A stretch of DNA of 64,000 nucleotides. Origin: Arenicella chitinivorans. GTDB taxonomy: Bacteria; Pseudomonadota; Gammaproteobacteria; Arenicellales; Arenicellaceae. Under the pieces are notes generated by a model. It worked only from the letters and a program-made list of their open reading frames with translations. It had not been told where the DNA came from and did no database searches. This document shows, one piece after another, positions 43,309-52,415 of this stretch. The stretch is from positions 1 to 64,000 of the forward strand of contig NZ_BMXA01000008.1 in NCBI RefSeq assembly GCF_014651515.1, written 5' to 3'. Position numbers and translations under genes: made by a program. How positions within the stretch are numbered: position 1 is the first letter of the stretch; each line of letters begins with the position of its first letter.

Positions 43309-45402
43309 CTATTCAGCTAGGGTAAGTTCAACGATTTCTTTCTTCGCGGCGATGACGTAGGTGAGCAGTAACAAATCATTTCGGGCATCAGTAAGGTAGT
43401 CAATATTCTCAGGCAAGAAATTTAGCAGGGTGAACTCTTGATGTTTAAGTTTGTACGTCCACAGCTGAAAGTCTTCATTTACGCCATAGAGAGTTTCACC
43501 TTTCAAGATAAAGCGCTTATCACTACCTTGCGAAATCAATGGTGTGATTAAAACATCTTCAACCACATCTGATTGCCAGTACTGATTTTTATGATCCAGA
43601 TAAATCAATTGGCCTGCCTCGCTCATGGCTGCCCACACGACGGCGCTGTCTCTGAGCTTAATATGTTCACCGGTAGTCAGGTCTACCTGTGCAAAAACTT
43701 CATTGCCTCGCTCCAGCATGTTTACCACCGCCATGTTGGTATCACTATGCCAGTAGAACAACTTAGTGATCGGGCCACTCGTGATGATGCGCTGTTCAGT
43801 CCCGTTCAGCGGCATCGCAACCAGCAGTCCATCAACATTGGCCAGCAGCCTTGAACCATCGGTGGACCAACGGAACCCGCGTATTCTTGAGTCCAACGGC
43901 AGATCAGTTAGTTGAGTCAGAGAGTCTCCGTCACTTAGCCAGAGTTGTTCAGTGCCGGTACGTGTCGACTTGTACGCTATGGCGTTTCCACCTGGCTGAA
44001 AAACGCCCTCTGCATCGCCAGAGTTAGAGCGTGCTATGTTGGTAATTTGGTTCTCAGATATTGATGGTGACAAAGAATTCTCCAATTTGGACAAATCAAG
44101 CGTACCTATGTCGCTGTCATAGACCCCTTTAATTGCAAGCGCTTTCTTAGCGTTTGGTCCAAATAGTGGCGTTCCCATGGCTTCGTCTAAGGGCAGCATG
44201 ACTCGTTGAACCTTGCCCTCATACGACAACGTAAACAATTGACGACCGGTACTGAACATCAACGATGATTCATTCGGTACGAACCGGGGGTAAAACATTT
44301 TATGCCCGGTAATTCCTGGATGTTCCTGCACTTTTTTACTTGAAGTTCGTTCGCCATCGCCAGTTATCAGTTCGAGAATAGGCTGATTAAGTTCATCTAG
44401 CATGATGAGTGCGATGCGTGGTTCGGTAGGTGCTATATCAAAACTTTGTATGGTCCCAGCTTGAGACTGATACAGTACTTCGCTGTTCGAGTCAGTGATG
44501 GAAAACTTAACCAGTTGCCACTGATTTGTCGGCTTGTGCATCAGCACTAGGGTTTCATCCGATAGCCAGCGCGGGTTCTTGATCTGCGCGTTGTTGCAGG
44601 TCTTTAATATCGATACAGCAGTGTCTCCTGCGAGTGCTTTTTCAAAATCTAAGCTTTTCAATGAAAAGCACGGCGTTACGGGCTGCGGCGTATCGCAGCG
44701 CTCGCGTTCGATAAACGCCAACTGGGTGCCATTTGGCGAGAGGCTGATGCTGCCATAATTTCCCCATGGGGTTAGTAAGGTTTCTTGCTGCGAACCAAGG
44801 TGCTTGGCCCAGATTCGGCTGCGACAAAACTTCTCATGGTAGCGATTAAAAATGATGTACTCACCGTCCGCTGAATAAATCGCATTAAATTCCTTGTTGT
44901 CGGTCGCGGTCATTGCTTGAATCGACTCTATGGAGAAGGGCTGCGAACTTTGAACTCGTTTAAATAGTATCGCCGCGCTCAAAACGAGAGCGACGCCAAC
45001 AAAGCTCAAGAACAACTTTCGATTGCGCGACATCGGGAGAGAATCCGAGGCTGGCGAAGGCAGTAGCGCTCTACCGTCAAAGCTGTCCTGCCACCTTACC
45101 GCAAGCTCCAAGCTATAGCCTCGCTTTGAATGTGTTTTTATGGCCCTTTGATGTTTGGCATCGTCATCAAATGCTTTTCGCAATTGCGCGATGCTTCGTT
45201 GCAATGTGTTTGGGCTCACGACCGTATTGTTCCAGACACGATCAAGCAACTCATCCTGAGTAACCACCGAACCTTGTCTTTCTGCCAACAATGTTAAAAC
45301 GGCGAGCGCTTTGGGCGCTAAAGTCAGCACCGTCGCATGACGAGTGATTTGATTTCGAGTTAGGTCAATATATCGGTCACCAACCCAGTATTGCATTGCC
45401 AT
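43309..45402 (-). CDS. CadC-like membrane regulator with beta-propeller sensor
   Basis: A 697-residue protein. Residues 1-100 are an OmpR-type winged helix (TLAPKALAVLTLLAERQG, VVTQDELLDRVWNNTVVSPNTLQRSIAQLRKAF, TKRGYSL-type wing), one membrane helix follows (LFLSFVGVALVLSAAILF), and the large periplasmic part has TolB-like propeller repeats (FNAIYSADGEYIIF, ISLSPNGTQLAFI). Such one-component regulators sense a periplasmic cue and bind DNA directly. The start at 45402 (or 45396) is preferred because the longer frame overlaps the divergent gene. Its likely target is the divergent esterase/beta-lactamase-fold gene at 45563. Confidence 0.88.
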   Translation of the reverse strand: MAMQYWVGDRYIDLTRNQITRHATVLTLAPKALAVLTLLAERQGSVVTQDELLDRVWNNTVVSPNTLQRSIAQLRKAFDDDAKHQRAIKTHSKRGYSLELAVRWQDSFDGRALLPSPASDSLPMSRNRKLFLSFVGVALVLSAAILFKRVQSSQPFSIESIQAMTATDNKEFNAIYSADGEYIIFNRYHEKFCRSRIWAKHLGSQQETLLTPWGNYGSISLSPNGTQLAFIERERCDTPQPVTPCFSLKSLDFEKALAGDTAVSILKTCNNAQIKNPRWLSDETLVLMHKPTNQWQLVKFSITDSNSEVLYQSQAGTIQSFDIAPTEPRIALIMLDELNQPILELITGDGERTSSKKVQEHPGITGHKMFYPRFVPNESSLMFSTGRQLFTLSYEGKVQRVMLPLDEAMGTPLFGPNAKKALAIKGVYDSDIGTLDLSKLENSLSPSISENQITNIARSNSGDAEGVFQPGGNAIAYKSTRTGTEQLWLSDGDSLTQLTDLPLDSRIRGFRWSTDGSRLLANVDGLLVAMPLNGTEQRIITSGPITKLFYWHSDTNMAVVNMLERGNEVFAQVDLTTGEHIKLRDSAVVWAAMSEAGQLIYLDHKNQYWQSDVVEDVLITPLISQGSDKRFILKGETLYGVNEDFQLWTYKLKHQEFTLLNFLPENIDYLTDARNDLLLLTYVIAAKKEIVELTLAE

Positions 45403-45562
45403 GCCGTGTGGCCCTATTAAAGCTCGTCGAGTGTGCAGTTGTCCGAGACTACCATAACAATTAGACCAATTGAGGGGCAACAAACGCGTGTTTGGGTGTT
45501 GCACCCAAAATTCACCAAGAAATCAGGTAAACGTCAGGTTTTTTAGTCGTGGCGTACTGAAA

Positions 45563-47557
45563 ATGAAGCACCCAATAACCGTCATTCAAATCAATCGCCA
45601 CATGTATCGACAATTGTGTATAAGTCTAATTTGTTTTATCTCGTTTTCAGGTAGCCTTGCTTCCGAACGTCAAGGGTTTCAAATACCCAGAACCGAGATA
45701 GTTCCCATTGAAAACAGTGCCACAGGTGGTCTGTATGAGTTGTATATAAAACTGCCAAACACTTACTCAGACGGTTCTGAGGATGAGTATCCAGTCATCT
45801 ACTTTACCGACGCAGATTGGCATATTGAACTATTGTCCGCTGCCCAAGAGTACCTGTTAGAAGAGGTCATTCTGGTCGGCATTTCGTGGCAAAAGGATAT
45901 GCCAACGAGGTTGCTTGAAGAGGTTGGACCCCACGTGAGTCGATTCCGCGACTACACACTGTTGGAATCAAGCAATGCAGACCGACAATCAAAATATCAA
46001 TTTGGAAACGCCGGCAGCCATTTACGATTCATTCGCGAAGATGTAATCACCCATGTCGAGAAGCATTATCGCGCCAACTCACATAATCGAAGCTATTTCG
46101 GCTATTCGGCAGGCGGCTTATTTGGAAGTTACATTGCTATAGCACGCCCTGATACGTTTAAAAACTACCTGCTCGGCAGCCCATCACTGGATGGCGACAT
46201 CCCTTACTTGACTGAGCTATTAGAAAAATCCGAGTCGAGCCCGGCAAAGATGGATGCAAATATTTACATTACGCATGGCTCATTGGAAAAGGGGCGGCAA
46301 GGGTATATCGATCAGTACATTGCACTACTCAACAGTATTGGCGACGAAACATTGTCGGTGTCCAAAGTCCAAATTGAAGGTAGTCATCAGACGGCTTTCC
46401 CAATGACTGGGGTACGTGGCGTGACTTGGTTATCTAACTTGATAAACGAAGCACTGGCGGAACAGACAGAGGTTACATTTCGAGACATCGCACCATTAAA
46501 ACTGGAGTTTGTCGACGCAAGCCCCGCTGACCTTAACGATTCTATTCCAGTTGGTGTGTTAGGTCATGATGCTAGTGACCGACGTAGGATTATGCAAATA
46601 GCCCACGAGATAGCCGATCAGAAACATGCTCGTGTTGATAGCCTGCTCATCGCGCATAAAGGCAAGTTACTATTCGAATCGTATTATCTTCGCGGCCGCA
46701 GGAACATGCCTCATCCGCAAGCATCCGCAACCAAAGCCTACACTGGGTTGGCGCTGGGTAGGGCCATTCAAATGGGTTACATGACTATGGAAGATTTGCA
46801 TAGGCCTGTTATTAGCTTTCTTACCGATCTTGATAAAAACACACTTGTCGAAGGCGCTGAGTTGGTTACGCTGCATCATGCGTTAACCATGACGTCTGGC
46901 CTACGAATTCCTGAAGGAACGCTTGACGAGTTAGAGAAAAACCCAAAGCAGCTACAAGGCCAAGGCTTGATACAAGCCTATTTTGAGCACAGCGAGACAA
47001 TAACGCCGCAGTCGCAAACGTTTCTGTATCAAGGCACCGACCCATCGATGGTTATGCACGTGTTGGAAACGGTTGTGCCAGGCAGCGCAAAACAGTTTAT
47101 CGAGCAAGAGGTTTTGACCAAGCTTGGCATCACAACATTCGACTGGAATGAGAGCGTTAGCGGTCTGCCAAGCGCCGGTTCTGGCTCCGCAATGACGTCA
47201 CGCGATATGCTCAAATGGGGCATGCTGGTCGCCAACAAAGGAAGCTGGCAGGGCGAACAATTGATCCCTGAGGCGTATCTCGATATCGGAACCAACAAAG
47301 TGATCCACATAGAGCCCGATGACATCTTTTTCACTAACAGCGTTGTCACCAACCCCGGTTACGGCTATTTTTGGTGGCAGGCTGACTTGGAATATGACGG
47401 TAAACGCTATTTCAGCCGATCAGCACAAGGCGGGGGCGGGCAATATATCATTTTGATCGACGAACTTGACCTGATGGTGGTAACAACGGGGCATGATCGA
47501 GAAATGAGGCCGTTGCGATTAACCGCAGAGAGAATTTTGCCTGCTTTCATTAAATAG
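45563..47557 (+). CDS. Exported esterase / serine beta-lactamase-fold fusion
   Basis: A 664-residue protein with an N-terminal signal sequence (YRQLCISLICFISFSGSLA). Residues 40-300 are an alpha/beta hydrolase of the Fes/IroE-type esterase family: Ser182 in GYSAGG and His275 in EGSHQTAFP. Residues 340-664 are a class C beta-lactamase-like serine hydrolase with SATK at 388-391 (SxxK motif) and SAQGGGGQYI in place of the KTG strand. Each domain is complete in length, so two hydrolases are joined in one exported chain. It is divergent from a membrane regulator and probably controlled by it. Substrates unknown. Confidence 0.85.
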   Translation: MKHPITVIQINRHMYRQLCISLICFISFSGSLASERQGFQIPRTEIVPIENSATGGLYELYIKLPNTYSDGSEDEYPVIYFTDADWHIELLSAAQEYLLEEVILVGISWQKDMPTRLLEEVGPHVSRFRDYTLLESSNADRQSKYQFGNAGSHLRFIREDVITHVEKHYRANSHNRSYFGYSAGGLFGSYIAIARPDTFKNYLLGSPSLDGDIPYLTELLEKSESSPAKMDANIYITHGSLEKGRQGYIDQYIALLNSIGDETLSVSKVQIEGSHQTAFPMTGVRGVTWLSNLINEALAEQTEVTFRDIAPLKLEFVDASPADLNDSIPVGVLGHDASDRRRIMQIAHEIADQKHARVDSLLIAHKGKLLFESYYLRGRRNMPHPQASATKAYTGLALGRAIQMGYMTMEDLHRPVISFLTDLDKNTLVEGAELVTLHHALTMTSGLRIPEGTLDELEKNPKQLQGQGLIQAYFEHSETITPQSQTFLYQGTDPSMVMHVLETVVPGSAKQFIEQEVLTKLGITTFDWNESVSGLPSAGSGSAMTSRDMLKWGMLVANKGSWQGEQLIPEAYLDIGTNKVIHIEPDDIFFTNSVVTNPGYGYFWWQADLEYDGKRYFSRSAQGGGGQYIILIDELDLMVVTTGHDREMRPLRLTAERILPAFIK

Positions 47558-47740
47558 GTCAGCGGCGGTGCAACATACGAAAGCCAGCATTCCACTTTGA
47601 CTACTTAAAACCCAACCTAATTTTCAAGAATATCTGCGGGTTTGAGAGCGCCAGCGCGATGACTTTCCTTGGGTTGCCGTTCCTAGGTCAAAAACAGACA
47701 GGACACGCCGCGCTGGTCACTCAGAGCAGCGAGTCCGAGA

Positions 47741-48871
47741 TTAGCGCCCCAAAATACTCCGGGCCACAATCTCTTTCATGATCTCGGTACTGCCCGCGTA
47801 GATCGTCTGCACGCGCGCATCACGGTAGAAACGTGAAATCGGGTATTCATCGGTGTAACCATAACCGCCGAACAATTGCAGACATTCGCTAATCACGCGC
47901 ACCTGCATGTCAGTGGCGGCGTATTTGAGCATCGCCGCGTCTTCGACGGTCATCTCGTCACGCTTGAACTTAGCCAGGCACTTCTCCATCAATGCACGAC
48001 ACAACTCTAATTCGGTTTTAACATCAGCCAGCTTAAATCGCGTGTTTTGAAATTTTGCGACAGACTGACCAAACGCTTGACGTTCCTTCACATACTCAAC
48101 GGTCATATCGAGCGCGCCTTGCACGTGACCAATTGCTTGCACTGCCACACCGAGGCGCTCGCGTGGCAGCTCGCTCATCATATAGGCAAAGCCGTGCCCT
48201 TCTTTACCCAATAAGGCATCTGCGGGCACACGCACATCTGAGAAAAAGAGTTCCGCTGTGTCGCCACTATGTTGGCCCATCTTCTCGATCTTTTTGCCTT
48301 TTTCAAAGCCCGGCAAGCTGGCGTCCACCAAAAACAAAGACACACCTTTTGCGCCTTTTTCTGGGTCGGTTTTGGCCGCTACCACCACCATGTCGGCATG
48401 AATACCATTGGTGATAAATACCTTGGATCCGTTAATGATGTAGTCGTCGCCATCGCGCACCGCACGCGTTCTCAGCGCGGCCAAATCACTGCCCGCACTC
48501 GGCTCCGTCATGCCTAAGGCCGTCACAATCTCGCCCGACGCCATGCCCGGCAACCAGTGCTGCTTCTGCGCATCGGTTCCGATATTCAAAATATATGGGG
48601 CAACGATATTCGCGTGAATATTGTAGGCCGACGCCAAGGCGTGATACCCCATGCGGCACATCTCTTCCTGCACCATTAGACTCACATCAAAGTCGGCTTC
48701 CGCACCACCGTGCTCCGCCTCAAAATCCACCAACAGTAAACCCGCACCGCCCATCACCGGCCAGAACGACTTGGGCATTAGTTTATCCGCCTCCCATTGC
48801 TCGATATTCGGCTCAACTTCAGCTTGCAAAAAGCGCTGCACCATATCTCGAAATTCGTTCAACATGTCCAT
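47741..48871 (-). CDS. Acyl-CoA dehydrogenase
   Basis: A 376-residue FAD enzyme of fatty-acid or branched-chain oxidation. ALGMTEPSAGSDLAALRTRA and DDYIINGSKVFITNG bind FAD and substrate, AFGQSVAKFQNTRFKLAD and QLFGGYGYTDEYPISRFYRDARV are typical, and the C-terminal TIYAGSTEIMKEIVARSILGR carries the catalytic-region Glu of short-chain enzymes. Single gene with no other beta-oxidation gene nearby, so the chain-length preference is not determined. Confidence 0.94.
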   Translation of the reverse strand: MDMLNEFRDMVQRFLQAEVEPNIEQWEADKLMPKSFWPVMGGAGLLLVDFEAEHGGAEADFDVSLMVQEEMCRMGYHALASAYNIHANIVAPYILNIGTDAQKQHWLPGMASGEIVTALGMTEPSAGSDLAALRTRAVRDGDDYIINGSKVFITNGIHADMVVVAAKTDPEKGAKGVSLFLVDASLPGFEKGKKIEKMGQHSGDTAELFFSDVRVPADALLGKEGHGFAYMMSELPRERLGVAVQAIGHVQGALDMTVEYVKERQAFGQSVAKFQNTRFKLADVKTELELCRALMEKCLAKFKRDEMTVEDAAMLKYAATDMQVRVISECLQLFGGYGYTDEYPISRFYRDARVQTIYAGSTEIMKEIVARSILGR

Positions 48872-49408
48872 CTAACAATTCTCGCTGCGAAAGGGTCACG
48901 GTGGACCGCGTGATTTTGGTGCACCATCCTAACCAAGCCGCCCTCGCTGGGCAATCGTTTAATATCTGGTATTGGTTTGGTTAATAGTGGTGACCCGTTT
49001 AAACGATCCAATTGCGGCCTCGCCATGTTTGACTCAGTTTTAACAGGAAATTAATTCGCTGTTGCCGCTGGCAGGAGATTTTCCCGGCACAAAGGGTAGT
49101 ATTGTCAACCTAATGACCCACATTACATGCTTTCTTAGTTACTGATGGAGTTACTTATATCCCGTGCTAGATCCACCGGAGGTATCGCCGTCAAACCGAC
49201 TTGAATGAACTGCGACTCGGGCTAGCCCTGAATTGAAATTTGAGCAATAAACGCGTGAGAGGATTTCGGGTATAATACCTCGCCAGAAGGGGGATAAGGA
49301 GGGAGAGGTATACCTCCTGAAACCACCTCTAACGCCGCAGAACTTTTCGCGAATCGCTTTAGTGATAGCGACTGAAGAAAAACACTTTTAACATCTAACC
49401 AACTATCT
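48872..49408. other. Intergenic region with a possible promoter and palindrome
   Basis: No coding frame is convincing here. A TATAAT hexamer at 49271-49276 has no good -35 partner. Downstream, the perfect 12-bp palindrome GAGGTATACCTC lies at 49305-49316, within a purine-rich leader, and could be a protein-binding site in the leader of the gene at 49409. Confidence 0.35.
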
Positions 49409-49981
49409 ATGAAAAAACTATTAAGAACGCTGACATTTTTGACACTTTCTCTGTCTATACTGAATGCCAACGCAGGCTTCCCTGATGACTTGAGTGACGT
49501 GGTTTTCACTGAAGCGCCACAAGTTAAATCCTGGCCAGTCGGAGCAAGCATGAATTTAAGCATCGGCAATGGAGTTATCAATATGCCCTTTAATGCGACT
49601 AACTCTTGGCCTGGAATCAGTATTTATGGTACGCGAGTTAATGCCAACGCTTGGGGTATCGTTAAAGAGAATGGTATTTGGAAGGCTGGCACATGGGAGT
49701 GGCTACGACCAGGCCAGACAACCAAGAAGCAGAGTGCGTGGCAGCGCGGTCATTTTAGATTTATTCGAGATATATCTCCTAAGAACGGCGATATTTTCGG
49801 CTTTTTCGTGTCAGGAACTGCTCGGGGCGGCCAGCCAACGAATATCGCGCGACGCTCAAATTTCGTAGTCTACGAGTGGGGTAAAGGTGTAATTTCTATT
49901 GAAGGTCAAACTGCGCCGGAAGTAAAACCATCTTTTTCCAGCTATCCTGCGATAGACCTACTGTTGGACGACGCAAATTAA
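49409..49981 (+). CDS. Hypothetical exported protein
   Basis: A 190-residue protein with a clear signal peptide (KKLLRTLTFLTLSLSILNANA, cleavage near residue 22). The mature part is rich in Trp, Gly and aromatic residues (ANAWGIVKENGIWKAGTWEWL) and looks like an all-beta fold. No Cys in the mature part. I recognise no family. It stands alone between two long non-coding stretches; a 9-bp inverted repeat lies about 70 bases after the stop. Confidence 0.65.
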   Translation: MKKLLRTLTFLTLSLSILNANAGFPDDLSDVVFTEAPQVKSWPVGASMNLSIGNGVINMPFNATNSWPGISIYGTRVNANAWGIVKENGIWKAGTWEWLRPGQTTKKQSAWQRGHFRFIRDISPKNGDIFGFFVSGTARGGQPTNIARRSNFVVYEWGKGVISIEGQTAPEVKPSFSSYPAIDLLLDDAN

Positions 49982-50048
49982 TCGTAACATCGGTTCTAGA
50001 TCCTAGATGGCTTAGCGCAATGCATTGTATTGGCCCGTATGTTACTAG

Positions 50049-50091
50049 CCTACTTGACCAAACTCTCCGGACAGACGGCGGTTCAAGTAGG
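50049..50091. other. Inverted repeat downstream of an exported-protein gene
   Basis: CCTACTTGA (50049-50057) and TCAAGTAGG (50083-50091) pair perfectly over 9 bp, with further CC/GG pairing inside. The loop is 25 bases and no T-run follows. It could be a 3' end hairpin of the gene that stops at 49981 or a remnant of mobile DNA. Confidence 0.4.
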
Positions 50092-50692
50092 TTAATTGTG
50101 ACAAACAACGGTTCCTAACAAATATACAAACCGTAGCAATAGAACGAGTCCCTACCACAGACTTGCGCAGGATACTAAGACTGGACACCGATCTATTGGA
50201 GTACTTGCCCTACGTAGTTAGAAAGTAAGCCAAGAAGAAAAATACAATGGAGTGTATGGATACAGCGAGCAAGTACTTGCATCCAACCTTTGCTGCCTTA
50301 TGCGCTGTCGTACTGGCGAATGAAGGACAACACTGTAGCAAATTTTGATTCATCACCTTTGCGCTTACTCTTAGACGCCGCCTGCTTGCTAACTACGTCA
50401 TTCCTAAATCACTACTCAATAACCGAGGGCTGCGATGGCGTTCACTAGCGATCCAAATGTGTATCGTGCTAGCGATAGCGGTTTTTGGCTATTTATATAC
50501 TCAATGGACATCTACATTCTGAATCAAGCTGGACCATAAACACACATGAACCTAGCATACTAGATGGCCTGGTTCGGGTTAGCCAGTTTCTATTGGAAGT
50601 AGCTTAATAGCTTGGGCGATGCGGCGAGAATTGAAGGCTCAGTTTATCCGCATAGAAATTCATAAACTCAACCGCTGAGTATTGGATTTCAA
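50092..50692. other. Intergenic region, no gene seen
   Basis: About 600 bases with stop codons in all frames at short intervals and no recognised RNA gene. Composition is more AT-rich than the genes around it. It may be decayed accessory DNA. Confidence 0.5.
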
Positions 50693-50730
50693 TTGACACC
50701 TTAAATTAGGTATTGTTAATATCTAGTTTA
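50693..50730 (+). promoter_or_regulatory. Promoter with overlapping dyad, Rrf2 gene
   Basis: TTGACA at 50693-50698 and TAATAT at 50717-50722, 18 bases apart, form a good sigma-70 promoter. An imperfect dyad TAAATTAG (50702-50709) and CTAGTTTA (50723-50730) overlaps it, 7 of 8 positions complementary. The start codon follows the -10 box by only 7 bases and no ribosome binding site is seen, so the message may be leaderless. A dyad here fits autorepression by the Rrf2 protein. Confidence 0.55.
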
Positions 50731-51215
50731 TGAGATTAAACAGTTCAGCTGAAGCAGCGCTTCACATCATGCTTGTTCTCGCGGCTGCGCCTGAGAAGCG
50801 CGAGCTTGCGGCTTCTGACATTGCGGCATTCCACGACTTGTCTGCCAACACCCTAGCCAAAGTCCTCAAGCAACTCAGGGCTGCGGGCGTAATCGCAGGC
50901 TCTCCTGGTCGCACGGGTGGCTATGCGCTTGCTAAACGCGCGGATAACATTACGGTTCTCGATGTTGTGAAAGCATTAGACGGTGTAGAGCCAATTTTCT
51001 ATTGCCGAGAGATTCGGCGCAGTGGCCCTTGTGCTGCGAAGTCAGGATATTCATCACGATGTGCCATTGCGCGAACCATGGACAAAGCAACCAATGCTTG
51101 GCGCGAAGCGTTATCAAAGGTAACGATGGCCGACTTGCTCGACCAAGTTGGTGACGAAACACCCATGTCAACACGTACCAAAAGCGCGAATTGGCTTGAT
51201 ACCCATTCGAGATAA
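50730..51215 (+). CDS. Rrf2-family transcription regulator
   Basis: A 161-residue DNA-binding protein. Residues 1-70 form the winged helix (RLNSSAEAALHIMLVLA, LSANTLAKVLKQLRAAGVIAGSPGRTGGYALAK). Three Cys follow in FYCREIRRSGPC and SSRCAIA, matching the cluster-binding Cys triad of NsrR, IscR and RsrR, so it may hold an iron-sulfur cluster and sense nitric oxide or redox state. The next gene (SnoaL-like) begins 23 bases after the stop and is likely co-transcribed. Confidence 0.9.
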   Translation: MRLNSSAEAALHIMLVLAAAPEKRELAASDIAAFHDLSANTLAKVLKQLRAAGVIAGSPGRTGGYALAKRADNITVLDVVKALDGVEPIFYCREIRRSGPCAAKSGYSSRCAIARTMDKATNAWREALSKVTMADLLDQVGDETPMSTRTKSANWLDTHSR

Positions 51216-51238
51216 ACGCACCAACTGGAGTCACTAGA

Positions 51239-51676
51239 TTGAACATCAAACAAAGAAACATGGCGGTACTTGCTAAACATACGGCGGCAGAAGCGAAATT
51301 TGACATGGAAACAACGTTAGCGACTCTGCATCCCGATACCCTGTTCGAAGATCAGCCTATTGGCCTTAATTTAACAGGGCGCGAGGCATGCGCGCGCCAC
51401 TATCAGATCTGGTGGGACGCGTTCGACTTGCATTCCGACGGTGGTATACTGCATTGGGTCGATGACAGTCTATTGATTGCCGAGTCGCATTTCGTGGGCA
51501 CTCACAAAGGCGAGTTTCTCGGGGTTGCTCCAACCAACAACGCTATCCGTTTTCCATTTACTGTCGTTGTGCGCTTTAAAGATGGCTACTTAAGCGGTGA
51601 AAAATTTTATTACGATTTGAATGATGTTATGCGTCAATTGGGGCAAAAGAGCTTTAACACTTTGCAGCAATCCTAA
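51239..51676 (+). CDS. SnoaL-like / NTF2-fold protein
   Basis: A 145-residue cone-shaped alpha+beta barrel protein. The N-terminal helix pair, DMETTLATLHPDTLFEDQP, HYQIWWDAFDLHS and the strand ESHFVGTHKGEFLGVAPTNNAIRFPFTVVVRFKDG fit the SnoaL-like ester cyclase family. The TTG at 51239 has a GGAG eight bases upstream; an ATG at residue 8 (51260) is the alternative. It follows the Rrf2 gene and is probably its target. Substrate unknown. Confidence 0.75.
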   Translation: MNIKQRNMAVLAKHTAAEAKFDMETTLATLHPDTLFEDQPIGLNLTGREACARHYQIWWDAFDLHSDGGILHWVDDSLLIAESHFVGTHKGEFLGVAPTNNAIRFPFTVVVRFKDGYLSGEKFYYDLNDVMRQLGQKSFNTLQQS

Positions 51677-51807
51677 TCTCAGAAAGCACCTCTAGTCCGG
51701 TCACGTATTTTGAAAACTACTCACCTAATCGAACTGTCATACAACATCGGACAGCTAGAAAGTAGTTAATTGACAACAATCTACTGCGCTCTCAGCGCTT
51801 AAAGGCG

Positions 51808-52311
51808 ATGCGTGAGCGATCGCGCGAACAAGGAATGTATATATATCCATACAACCATGATTGGCCTCACGACTTTCAAGAAGAAGCGAAACTGATTCGG
51901 TCGATATATGTTGGTTCAATCCAACTAAACCATATCGGTTCTACTGCAGTTGAGGGGCTCTGTGCAAAAAACTGTATTGATATTTTAGGGGTTGTAACAA
52001 ACCTAGAAGATGTTCGAGAAAACCTGCAAAACCTAGAAAGAATTGGGTATCACCACAAAGGTAGCTACGGGATTGAAGGTCGAGCGTACTTCAGCAAACA
52101 GAAAAGGAAAGTACACTTCCATATTTTCCCAGTCGGTCACCACGCCATCCGCACGCATTTAGGCTTCGTTGAAACTATGTGTGCAAACCCATCGTTGGTG
52201 CAAAAACTAAACAAGCTCAAAACACAGCTACATTCTAAATACCCGCAGGATAAAGACGCCTATCAAAAAGAGAAAGCTGTCTTTTACGCTGAAATTCAGA
52301 AGAAACTCTAA
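51808..52311 (+). CDS. GrpB family protein (UPF0157)
   Basis: A 167-residue cytoplasmic protein with the nucleotidyltransferase-like GrpB fold: YNHDWPHDFQEEAKLI, LNHIGSTAVEGLCAKNCIDILGVV and VHFHIFPVGHHAIRTHLGF. Function in bacteria is not defined. Ribosome binding site AAAGGCGATG-like is weak. A second ATG at residue 10 (51835) begins the family core and is an alternative start. Confidence 0.88.
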   Translation: MRERSREQGMYIYPYNHDWPHDFQEEAKLIRSIYVGSIQLNHIGSTAVEGLCAKNCIDILGVVTNLEDVRENLQNLERIGYHHKGSYGIEGRAYFSKQKRKVHFHIFPVGHHAIRTHLGFVETMCANPSLVQKLNKLKTQLHSKYPQDKDAYQKEKAVFYAEIQKKL

Positions 52312-52415
52312 CAACATCCACTAGGCTCATGCGCTAGTCAAGAAGTGAGACCCGCCTTTGCTGATTGGCGAATTCAGTTACGGTGCGACACGAACACGTG
52401 GTGCCAAATAACTAT

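Noticed and set aside
49222-49581. 119-residue minus-strand frame
   Set aside because: It is antisense to the signal-peptide gene at 49409 and has no ribosome binding site or family resemblance.
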